Positions 7,959-15,508 of a stretch of 37,794 nucleotides of DNA are shown here, piece by piece. Positions within the stretch are counted from its first letter, which is position 1. Each line of letters starts with the position of its first letter. The notes beneath the pieces were generated by a model, which had not been told where the DNA came from, searched no databases, and saw only the letters and a program-made list of their open reading frames with translations. Both the position numbers and the translations under genes were made by a program. Source of the stretch: Planctomycetota bacterium (GTDB taxonomy: Bacteria > Planctomycetota > Phycisphaerae > FEN-1346); NCBI GenBank assembly GCA_016782785.1, contig JADHXV010000004.1:1-37794 (forward strand), written 5' to 3'.

Positions 7959-10900
7959 ATGACCCTATCCCGTTTCGAGACCGTCCGTCGGTGCCGCGCC
8001 GCCGTCCTGGCGACGGCGATTGTGTGCCTTGTTGCCGCCGGCCCCGTCCTGGCGGCCGACTCGCCCAAGGCCGAGGCCACGCGCATCCTCGACGCCACCG
8101 GCGTCAAGGGCGGCCTGGTGGTCCACGTGGGCTGCGGGGACGGCCGACTGACGGCCGCCCTCCGCGCGAGCGACAGTTACCTCGTCCAGGGCCTCGACAC
8201 GGACGCCGCGACCGTGACGGCCGCCCGGGTGCACATCGCCTCGCTGGGTGTCTACGGGCCGGTGTCGGCCGATACGTTCAACGGCGCCCGCCTGCCGTAC
8301 AACGACAACCTCGTCAACCTCCTCGTGGCCGAGGATCTGGGCAAGGTGCCGGCGGAGGAGGCCATGCGCGTCCTGGCGCCGAACGGCGTGCTGTACGCCA
8401 AGCGCGGCAGTGAGTGGACGAAGACCGTCAAGCCGCGGCCGCAAGAGATTGACGAGTGGACGCACTACCTGCACGACGCCACGAACAACGCCGTCGCCCA
8501 CGACAGCCTCGTCGCGCCGCCGCGGCAGTACCAGTGGGTGGGCGGCGAGCGGTACTCGCGGCAGCACGACCATATGTCGAGCGTCAGCGCCGTCGTGACG
8601 ACAGGCGGCCGGGTGTTCTACATCTTCGACGACGCGCCGCGGGCCTCCATCATGACGCCGCCCGAGTGGCACCTGATTGCCCGCGACGCGTTCAACGGCA
8701 CGGTCCTGTGGCAGCGTGACATCGGCCCCTGGCACGAGCACCTGTGGCCGCTGAAGAGCGGCCCGCAGATCATGGCCCGCCGCCTCGTGGCCGTCGGCGA
8801 CCGCGTGTACGTCACGCTCGGCACCGACGCGCCGCTGGTGGCCCTCGACGCCGCCACAGGCCAGACCGTCCGCACGTATGAAGACACCAAGGTGACCGAA
8901 GAGATCCTGTGCGACGACGGCGTGCTCTTCCTGAGCGTGGCCGCCAAGGGCCAGCCGCTCCGCAGCGACCCCGAGAAGAAGTACGCCTCGCTGGCCGAGA
9001 TCAGGGGCGCCAACACCGGACCCCTCTGGGCCGAGGCGCCCCGCACCATCATGGCCGTCGAGGCAGACTCCGGCAAGTTGCTTTGGACGAAGACCTCCAA
9101 CCTCGTCTCGCTATCGCTGGCGGCCGACGCCCAGCGCGTCGTCTTCCACGACGGCGACAAGGTCCAGTGCCTCGACCGAAAGACCGGCCGGCCGATGTGG
9201 TCGTCCGAGCCGATTCCCAGCCAGACGCCCATGCGCAGTTCCTCCGGCGGCACGATGGTCATCTACCAGGACGTGGTCCTCTACAGCGGCCAGATTGCGG
9301 CCGAGAAGTACGAGGACCGCCGGACGACCACTGTATTCGCCCTCTCGGCCAAGGACGGCAAGACGCTCTGGAAGGCGCCGCTCCTTCCGGGCGGACACCA
9401 GGGCACGCCCGACGACCTTCTCGTGGCGGGCGGCCTGGTCTGGCACGGCGAGATCGCCCAAGGCTCGGACTCCGGCGTCACGATCGGCCGCGACCTCCAC
9501 ACCGGCGAGGTCAAGAGCGAGTTTTTGCCCGACGTCAAGACCCACTGGTTCCACCATCGCTGCTACCGCGCCAAGGCCACCGAGAAGTACCTCCTTTACT
9601 CGCGGACAGGCATCGAGTTCGTCGACCACGCCGCCAAGCAGTGGACCTGCAACCACTGGGTCCGCGGGGCGTGCCATTACGGCGTGATGCCGGCCAACGG
9701 CCTTATCTACGCCCCGCCGCATCCGTGCGCGTGCTACATCGAGGCGAAACTGTTCGGCTTCTCGGCCCTGTCGGCCGCGTCGAAGACCGCCGCCCCGCCG
9801 CGCGACGTGCCCGATGCGGGCCGGCTCGACAAAGGACCGGCGTACGGCGCCGAGATCTCCAATCTCAAATCCGAGATTCCAGGCGCCGACTGGCCGACGT
9901 ACCGCCGCGACGCCGCCCGCAGTGGCTCGACGCCGGCCGAGGTGGCGCCCGCCGGCCTCAAGTGCACGTGGGAGACCGCCCTGGGCGGCAAACTCACGAG
10001 CCCCGTCCTCGCGGGCGGCAAGATCTTCGTCGCCTCCGTCGACACGCACACCGTCCACGCGCTCGACGCCGCCACCGGCAGGCCCGCCTGGCAGTTCACC
10101 GCGGGCGGCCGGGTCGATTCGCCGCCCACCATCTGGCAAGGCCAGGCCCTGTTCGGCTCGGCCGACGGCTACGTCTACTGCGTCAATGCCGCCGACGGCC
10201 AACTGGCGTGGCGCTTCCGCGCCGCCCCCGAGGACCGCCGCATGGGCGCGTTCGAGCAGGTCGAATCGGTCTGGCCCGTCAGCGGCAGCGTCCTGGTTCA
10301 GGACGACGTGCTCTACTGCGTGGCCGGCCGGTCGATGTTCGTCGACGGCGGCCTGCGCCTGCTGCGCCTTGACCCGAAGACCGGCCGCAAACTCTCCGAA
10401 ACCATCATGGACGACCGCGACCCCGGGACGGGCGATAACCTCCAGGTCCACATCCAGGGCCTGAACATGCCCGTGGGCCTGCCGGACGTCCTCTCCAGCG
10501 ACGGCAAGTACGTCTACATGCGTTCGCTCCCGTTCACGATGGACGGCCAGCGCAAGTTCGTGGAGTACATCAACGTCAAGGACCAGGAGGGCGACGACGT
10601 CCACCTGTTCAGCCCCACGGGCTTCCTGGACGATACCATGTGGCACCGCACGTACTGGGTGTACGGGCGTGCGTTCGCCTCGGGCGCGGGCGGATACCAC
10701 CAGGCGGGGCGGCTCGTCCCCGCCGGACGCCTCCTCGTCTTCAACGACGACACCGTCTACGGCTACGGCCGCCTGTGGAAATACTACCGCTGGACCACGC
10801 CGCTGGAGTACCACCTCTTCGCCGCCGGCATGCAGCCCGAGGTCGTCCAGGCGGGGGTCGAGAAGAAACCCGTCAAGAAGGCCGGCAAGGCAACCGGCAA

Positions 10901-11324
10901 GTCCAGGGACCTGCCGGTCACCCGGTTCGTGCCCACGTGGTCCGACGACGTGTCGGTCCAGACGACGGCCCTGGTGCTGGCGAAGAACGTGCTCTTCGTC
11001 GCCGGCGTGCCCGACGTGTCGGATGAGGAGGAGGCCGCCAAGGCCCTCAGCCACCCCGACACCCAGCGCCGGCTGGCCGAGCAGTCGGCCGCCTTCGAAG
11101 GGCGGCTCGGCGGCCTGCTCCTGGCCGTCTCGCCGAAGGACGGAACGAAACTGGCGGCCTACAAACTCGACGCCATGCCGCGCTTCGACGGCCTTATCGC
11201 CGTCCCCGGCCGGCTCTACCTGGTCACGATCGACGGCAAGGTCGTCTGCCTGGGCGCCGACGGCAAGCCGCTCCAGCCGGCGGACGTTACCGTCGCCGCC
11301 CGTTCCGAGGTGGCCGCCAAGTAG
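7959..11324 (+). CDS. Exported PQQ-like beta-propeller protein with N-terminal methyltransferase-like domain
   Basis: Signal peptide (AAVLATAIVCLVAAGPVLAADS), then SAM-fold-like VVHVGCGDGRLTAALRASDSYLVQGLDTDAATV, then repeated propeller signatures (VALDAATGQTVRTY, WSSEPIPSQ, VHALDAATGRPAWQF, YVYCVNAADGQLAWRF). Confidence 0.85.
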   Translation: MTLSRFETVRRCRAAVLATAIVCLVAAGPVLAADSPKAEATRILDATGVKGGLVVHVGCGDGRLTAALRASDSYLVQGLDTDAATVTAARVHIASLGVYGPVSADTFNGARLPYNDNLVNLLVAEDLGKVPAEEAMRVLAPNGVLYAKRGSEWTKTVKPRPQEIDEWTHYLHDATNNAVAHDSLVAPPRQYQWVGGERYSRQHDHMSSVSAVVTTGGRVFYIFDDAPRASIMTPPEWHLIARDAFNGTVLWQRDIGPWHEHLWPLKSGPQIMARRLVAVGDRVYVTLGTDAPLVALDAATGQTVRTYEDTKVTEEILCDDGVLFLSVAAKGQPLRSDPEKKYASLAEIRGANTGPLWAEAPRTIMAVEADSGKLLWTKTSNLVSLSLAADAQRVVFHDGDKVQCLDRKTGRPMWSSEPIPSQTPMRSSSGGTMVIYQDVVLYSGQIAAEKYEDRRTTTVFALSAKDGKTLWKAPLLPGGHQGTPDDLLVAGGLVWHGEIAQGSDSGVTIGRDLHTGEVKSEFLPDVKTHWFHHRCYRAKATEKYLLYSRTGIEFVDHAAKQWTCNHWVRGACHYGVMPANGLIYAPPHPCACYIEAKLFGFSALSAASKTAAPPRDVPDAGRLDKGPAYGAEISNLKSEIPGADWPTYRRDAARSGSTPAEVAPAGLKCTWETALGGKLTSPVLAGGKIFVASVDTHTVHALDAATGRPAWQFTAGGRVDSPPTIWQGQALFGSADGYVYCVNAADGQLAWRFRAAPEDRRMGAFEQVESVWPVSGSVLVQDDVLYCVAGRSMFVDGGLRLLRLDPKTGRKLSETIMDDRDPGTGDNLQVHIQGLNMPVGLPDVLSSDGKYVYMRSLPFTMDGQRKFVEYINVKDQEGDDVHLFSPTGFLDDTMWHRTYWVYGRAFASGAGGYHQAGRLVPAGRLLVFNDDTVYGYGRLWKYYRWTTPLEYHLFAAGMQPEVVQAGVEKKPVKKAGKATGKSRDLPVTRFVPTWSDDVSVQTTALVLAKNVLFVAGVPDVSDEEEAAKALSHPDTQRRLAEQSAAFEGRLGGLLLAVSPKDGTKLAAYKLDAMPRFDGLIAVPGRLYLVTIDGKVVCLGADGKPLQPADVTVAARSEVAAK

Positions 11325-11328
11325 CGCA

Positions 11329-11413
11329 ACCGTAGGGGCACGACCCGTCGTGCCCGTGATCGCGCGGCGGCTCTCCTGAGCCGCCGCGCTGTTCCCGGCC
11401 GGACAAGCCGGCT
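11329..11413. repeat. Run of adjacent hairpins downstream of the propeller gene
   Basis: GGGGCACGA...TCGTGCCC, then GCGCGGCGGCTC-tcct-GAGCCGCCGCGC (12-bp perfect stem), then CCGGCC...GCCGG, followed directly by family B copy 1. Confidence 0.6.
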
Positions 11414-11417
11414 GGGC

Positions 11418-11451
11418 CACACGCGCCGGGCGAGCCCGGCGGCTAAATGTG
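11418..11451. repeat. Palindromic repeat family B, copy 1
   Basis: CACACGCGCCGGGCGAGCCCGGCGGCTAAATGTG; other copies at 13816-13848 and 18562-18617. Confidence 0.8.
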
Positions 11452-11543
11452 TGTCGTTGCCGTTGTTGCCTTCAATCCGAAATCCGTTGCCGTTCTTTGC
11501 GCTCTTCGCGCTCTTTGCGGTTCAAGGCCGTTGTCTTTGCCGT

Positions 11544-12212
11544 TTAATCCGAAAGCGCCTCCACCGTCAACTTCCGCCAGTACCGAATCGCCCGGAAACC
11601 CCGCCGCCCGAACAGCGTCCCCCCCACAGCCGCCCGCAGACGCTTCGCGAGCGACGGCTCATCCTGCCATCGGAGCAGCGTCTGGTAACGCCATTCGTCG
11701 GCCAGGTCTTTCAGGTCGTCGCACGCACGATTCAGGCCCAGGGCGAACACGGCCCGCGGCGTCTTCGCGTGCCCCTGCCAGCCGACAATCACGCCCGGGA
11801 ACCCCTCGAACAGCCGCCCCAGCGCCCGCGGCGTGAACCGCCAGTAATCGTCCGGGTAGGCGTGAATGTGGAAGTCGAAGACCGTCGTCACCAGCGCCAA
11901 GCCCCCTGGTGCGGTGACGCGGCGGATCTCGGCCGCGCCCGCGCGGACGTCCCACGCGTGCTCGAACACGTTGAGGCAAAGCACCGTCCCGGCGGCCCCG
12001 TCGGGCACCGGCAGCGCCTCGACACGGGCCACCACATCCACCCCGGGGCCCGCCTGCATGTCGCAGCCGATGAACGCTTTGCCGCCGAGCAGCGGCCTCA
12101 GGTCGCCCACCGCCTCGCCCTGGACCTGGAGCGACCCGACCTCCAGCACCGGCCCCGGCGGGATGAACACCCGCATCGCCGACGCCACCAGCGCCTGCGT
12201 CAACGCATCCAC
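11544..12212 (-). CDS. Class I SAM-dependent methyltransferase (type 11-like)
   Basis: VLEVGSLQVQGEAVGDLRPLLGGKAFIGCDMQAGPGVDVVARVEALPVPDGAAGTVLCLNVFEHAWD...HAYPDDYWRFTPRAL. Confidence 0.85.
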   Translation of the reverse strand: MDALTQALVASAMRVFIPPGPVLEVGSLQVQGEAVGDLRPLLGGKAFIGCDMQAGPGVDVVARVEALPVPDGAAGTVLCLNVFEHAWDVRAGAAEIRRVTAPGGLALVTTVFDFHIHAYPDDYWRFTPRALGRLFEGFPGVIVGWQGHAKTPRAVFALGLNRACDDLKDLADEWRYQTLLRWQDEPSLAKRLRAAVGGTLFGRRGFRAIRYWRKLTVEALSD

Positions 12213-12227
12213 GGCTGCTCCTTCTGC

Positions 12228-12980
12228 TCACGTGCCCTGCATATCGGGGGCCCCTTGTGCCAGCCGCAGCGGAACCTCCAGGCCGTGCGCCTCGACCAGC
12301 GCCCGGTCCGACAGCACCTCCCGCACGGGTCCGTCGGCCACCACGGCGCCGGCGTCAAGGACGACGACCCGCCGGCACGTCTCCACCACCAGGTCCAGGT
12401 CGTGCGTGATGACCATCAGCGTGCTCGTCATCGGCCGCAAGAGGTCGATCAGCATCCGCCGCCCTCGCGGGTCCAGGTCGGCCGACGGCTCGTCCAGCAC
12501 GAGTATCTGCGGCCGCATCGCCAGGACCGTCGCCAGGGCCGCCCGCCGCTTCTCGCCGACCGACAGGTGGTACGGCTCGCGATCCTCGTACCCCTCCAGG
12601 CCCACCGCCGCCAGGGCCTCGCCGACGCGCGCGCGAACCTCCTCCGGCTCAAGGCCCATCGTTGCGGGCCCGAACGCCACGTCGTCGGCAACGCGCGGCA
12701 TGAACAACTGGTCGTCGGCGTCCTGGAACACCAGGCCCAGGTGCCGGCGGACGTCGCGGGCCGACCCGGGCGTCAGCGTGTGCCCCGCCACGCGGATCGT
12801 GCCCGCGGCCGAGACGAACCCCGCCATCGCCAGCACCAGCGTGCTCTTGCCCGCCCCGTTCGGCCCCGCCAAGGCCACGTGCTCGCCCGGCTGCACGGCG
12901 AACGTCACGCCGCGAAGCGCCTCGGCCCCCGTCGGGTACCGGTATCGGACGTCGGCGAGTTCAAGCACCGGCTCAGGCAT
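12228..12980 (-). CDS. nikO: Nickel/cobalt ECF transporter ATPase (NikO/CbiO)
   Basis: Walker A GPNGAGKST, LSVGEKRRAALA signature, VLDEPSADLDPRGRR, ITHDLDLV. ATG at 12980 overlaps the nikQ end. Confidence 0.9.
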   Translation of the reverse strand: MPEPVLELADVRYRYPTGAEALRGVTFAVQPGEHVALAGPNGAGKSTLVLAMAGFVSAAGTIRVAGHTLTPGSARDVRRHLGLVFQDADDQLFMPRVADDVAFGPATMGLEPEEVRARVGEALAAVGLEGYEDREPYHLSVGEKRRAALATVLAMRPQILVLDEPSADLDPRGRRMLIDLLRPMTSTLMVITHDLDLVVETCRRVVVLDAGAVVADGPVREVLSDRALVEAHGLEVPLRLAQGAPDMQGT

Positions 12981-13758
12981 GGGCCAGATGGTCCCCCACG
13001 ACGACGGCGGCCGCCAGCGCCACCGTGCATGTGACAAAGAGCCAATCGGCAACCCGCATCCGGCCGCGGCGGGGCGCATGGAGCGTCCCGTCGAAGCCCC
13101 GAGCCGTCATCGCCCGGTAGATCCGCTCCGCCCGGTCCCACGACCGCAGAAACAGGACGCCCACCACGCCCGCCCGGCTCCGAAACCGCAGCCGCCATGG
13201 GCCCAGCCCGCCGTCACGCGCAGCCCGGGCCATCCGCATGTGCATCCCCTCGTCCATCACCACCCACAGGTACCGGTACAGGAACGCCAACTGGGTCACC
13301 AGGACCCGCGGCACCCGCAGCCGCGCCAGGCCCTGCATGAGGTCCTGAAACCGCGTCGTCGCCAGCAGCAGCAGCGCCGCCCACGAGCACAGGACGAACT
13401 TCGCCAGCAGATGCCCCGCCCGCACCAGCCCCTCCTCCGTGACCACGATTTCGGCGCCTCCCACAGGCCAGCGGATCACCACACGCCCCGGCTCCAGGAA
13501 CGGGAACAGGACCACCACCGCCACCGCCAGCGGCGACACCACCGCCAGCCGACGCAGCGCGTAGCGGACCGGCGTCCGGCTGACCGCGTGATACGCCGCC
13601 AGCGCCGCCGCCACCGGCACCAGCGGCAGGAACCGGTCGCGGCCCACGAGCACCGTCGCCAGGACCACCGCCAGGATCGCCACCGTCTTGGCCGCCGGGT
13701 CCAGACGGTGGGCCGGCGTCGAACGGTTCGCGAAATGGTCCAGCATCATGTGATGCAC
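12973..13758 (-). CDS. nikQ: Nickel/cobalt ECF transporter T component (NikQ/CbiQ)
   Basis: MHHMMLDHFANRSTPAHRLDPAAKTVAIL...FLYRYLWVVMDEGMHMRMARAARDGG...RSWDRAERIYRAMTARGFDG; CbiQ-like coupling region. Confidence 0.9.
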   Translation of the reverse strand: MHHMMLDHFANRSTPAHRLDPAAKTVAILAVVLATVLVGRDRFLPLVPVAAALAAYHAVSRTPVRYALRRLAVVSPLAVAVVVLFPFLEPGRVVIRWPVGGAEIVVTEEGLVRAGHLLAKFVLCSWAALLLLATTRFQDLMQGLARLRVPRVLVTQLAFLYRYLWVVMDEGMHMRMARAARDGGLGPWRLRFRSRAGVVGVLFLRSWDRAERIYRAMTARGFDGTLHAPRRGRMRVADWLFVTCTVALAAAVVVGDHLAHA

Positions 13759-13791
13759 GAAGGCAATCCTTCGTCAGCGCGCTCGTCACGG

Positions 13792-13816
13792 GCTCCGCTT
13801 CGCGTCGCGATTAAAA
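13792..13816. repeat. Repeat family C, copy 1
   Basis: GCTCCGCTTCGCGTCGCGATTAAAA; 23/25 identical to 19159-19183. Confidence 0.7.
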
Positions 13817-13848
13817 CACGCGCCGCGCAAGCGCGGCGGCTAAATGTG
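13816..13848. repeat. Palindromic repeat family B, copy 2
   Basis: ACACGCGCCGCGCAAGCGCGGCGGCTAAATGTG; compensatory stem change relative to copy 1. Confidence 0.8.
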
Positions 13849-13863
13849 ATTGCCGGGCGCGTA

Positions 13864-13936
13864 GCGCGTAGGTCGGGTCAACAGACCCGACATCCTTTGC
13901 CGAGCGCGTAGGTCGGGTCAACAGACCCGACATCCT
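13864..13936. repeat. Repeat family D, two tandem hairpin copies (period 40)
   Basis: GCGCGTAGGTCGGGTCAACAGACCCGACATCCT at 13864-13896 and again, identical, at 13904-13936; stem GTCGGGTC-aaca-GACCCGAC. Confidence 0.9.
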
Positions 13937-13938
13937 CG

Positions 13939-14256
13939 CTATGCGCGCGGCGTCGGCGCGTCCTTCCGCCGCAGCGCGCGGCCCAGGAGCAGCACGATGC
14001 CCAGCACGAGCAGGCTCCCCGCCACGCCCGCTGCCGCGTTCGACCAGAACCCCTCGCCCAGGCACTTCAGGCTGTACTCGTGGAACGCCACGGGCGGCGC
14101 CTCGACGCCGCCGTGCCTCGGCTCGGCCGCATCCAGGTCCTCCTGCGTTTTCTCCAGGCCGTCCGGCGACGACGAGGCGAAGTACGACATCACCCCGCCG
14201 ACCACCAAGGCCGCCACGATCCCGACGATCAGCGTATTACGGTTGTAGGTCGTCAT
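13939..14256 (-). CDS. nikN: NikN/CbiN-like PDGLE-domain nickel transporter component
   Basis: MTTYNRNTLIVGIVAALVVGGVMSYFASSSPDGLEKT..., two TM segments; 4-nt overlap with the upstream nikM stop. Confidence 0.88.
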   Translation of the reverse strand: MTTYNRNTLIVGIVAALVVGGVMSYFASSSPDGLEKTQEDLDAAEPRHGGVEAPPVAFHEYSLKCLGEGFWSNAAAGVAGSLLVLGIVLLLGRALRRKDAPTPRA

Positions 14257-14918
14257 GCCGCGGCCCCCTCCCTCTGAGCGAGCGGCTCGCCGAAAACGGC
14301 GTCGCGCCGCACCTTCAGGACGTACCGCGCCACCGCCACCGACGCCGCCCCTTCGACCACGCCGATGACCAGGTGCACCAGGTCCATGACCCCGATGGCG
14401 CGCCAGAGGCCTACCGAACCCGGCAGCGAGTCGGAAACCCAGAGCATCAGGATGACCGCGGTGGCCCCGAGCACGACGGCCGCCACGCCGCCCAGGAACG
14501 TGGCCACGTCCGCGAGGACGCCGAGCGGCCTCAGCCACAGCCGCCGCACGGCCTCGCCGATGACCGCCGGCATGACGCCCATGACCAGGATGTTCGCGCC
14601 CAGCGCCTCGATCCCTCCGTCCTGGAACACCAGCGCCTGGACAATCAGGATCGAGGCCATCACGATCATCGCCAGCGGCGCCCCCAGCAGGATCCCCAGC
14701 AGAAACCCGCCGCCCAGGTGCCCGCTGGTGCCCGGCAGAACCGGGAAGTTGACCATCTGGGCGGCAAACACAAACGCCCCCATCACGCCCATCAGCGGCA
14801 CCTTGCGGTCGTCGAGCCGCCGCCCGGCGACCGCCAGCGACCCCGCCAGCGCCGCGCCGCTGACGGCGGCGGCCCCCATCCAAACCGGAGGCGAGAGAAA
14901 CCCCGGACCAATATGCAT
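14253..14918 (-). CDS. nikM: Nickel ECF substrate-specificity component NikM/CbiM
   Basis: MHIGPGFLSPPVWMGAAAVSG (Met-His N-terminal metal motif), GAFVFAAQMVNFPVLPGTSGHLGGGFLLGILLGAPLA. Confidence 0.93.
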   Translation of the reverse strand: MHIGPGFLSPPVWMGAAAVSGAALAGSLAVAGRRLDDRKVPLMGVMGAFVFAAQMVNFPVLPGTSGHLGGGFLLGILLGAPLAMIVMASILIVQALVFQDGGIEALGANILVMGVMPAVIGEAVRRLWLRPLGVLADVATFLGGVAAVVLGATAVILMLWVSDSLPGSVGLWRAIGVMDLVHLVIGVVEGAASVAVARYVLKVRRDAVFGEPLAQREGAAA

Positions 14919-14932
14919 CGTGCCACCTTTCC

Positions 14933-15349
14933 TCAGATAAGGTCCCCGGCCGCCGTCGCCACCAGACGCCCGTGCTTCACGCCGCGGGCCGCGATCAGCC
15001 GGTCGGCCAAACCCTCGATCCGCCTCGGATCGCCTCGCATCACGATCACCTCCAGGCACATCCGGTGCGTCAGATGCACGTGCATCGTCGCGTGGACCAG
15101 GTCGTCCTGCTCGTGCTGGAGGTCCGTCAGACGCCGCCCGGCCTCGCGAACGTGGTGGTCGTACAGCAGCGTCAGCGTCCCGACGACCGGCCCCGACCCG
15201 GCGGCCCACGATTCGCGGACCTGCTCCGCCCGCACGAGATCGCGGATGGCCTCGCTGCGGTTGGCGTAGCCGCGCGCCTCCACGATGGCGTCGAGCGAGG
15301 CCAGAAGTCCACGGTCCATCGAGACCCCGAAACGCACCAGTTCGCTCAT
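14933..15349 (-). CDS. nikR: Nickel-responsive regulator NikR
   Basis: MSELVRFGVSMDRGLLASLDAIVEARGYANRSEAIRDLVR (ribbon-helix-helix) and H-x10-H-x-H-x5-C metal site (QHEQDDLVHATMHVHLTHRMCLE), the same spacing as E. coli H76/H87/H89/C95. Confidence 0.93.
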   Translation of the reverse strand: MSELVRFGVSMDRGLLASLDAIVEARGYANRSEAIRDLVRAEQVRESWAAGSGPVVGTLTLLYDHHVREAGRRLTDLQHEQDDLVHATMHVHLTHRMCLEVIVMRGDPRRIEGLADRLIAARGVKHGRLVATAAGDLI

Positions 15350-15364
15350 GGCCACTCTCCTTAA

Positions 15365-15396
15365 CCGTGTTACAGGATACTGATTCAGTAGCACGG
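15365..15396. promoter_or_regulatory. Candidate NikR operator
   Basis: CCGTGTTAC-N14-GTAGCACGG, 16 nt upstream of the nikR start; resembles GTGTTAC-N13/14-GTAACAC NikR sites. Confidence 0.65.
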
Positions 15397-15474
15397 CGTC
15401 AACCGGGTTCCACGGGTGCCAGCGATTGCTTGTGAATCGGTGTCGCCCGGCCGCCGCAGATGTCCAGCGTTCGC

Positions 15475-15502
15475 TTGACAGGTCGCCCGCCGGCACGATA
15501 AT
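15475..15502 (+). promoter_or_regulatory. Candidate promoter for ispG
   Basis: TTGACA-N16-GATAAT with the ATG 7 nt after the -10. Confidence 0.5.
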
Positions 15503-15508
15503 GCCGCC

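Noticed and set aside
4157-8107. 1316-aa minus-strand ORF opposite ppdK
   Set aside because: Shadow ORF in high-GC DNA: low-complexity His/Gly/Arg/Val-rich translation, while the opposite strand encodes clear PPDK.
9111-11420. 769-aa minus-strand ORF opposite the propeller gene
   Set aside because: No recognisable domain, typical shadow-ORF composition; sense strand is a convincing exported propeller protein.
13089-13740. Cobalamin biosynthesis locus (cbiMNQO naming)
   Set aside because: No cobalamin genes nearby and a canonical nikR leads the operon, so nickel is the better substrate assignment.
13864-13936. Tandem hairpins considered as a minimal CRISPR
   Set aside because: Only two copies with a 7-nt gap; palindromic REP-like structure explains them better.
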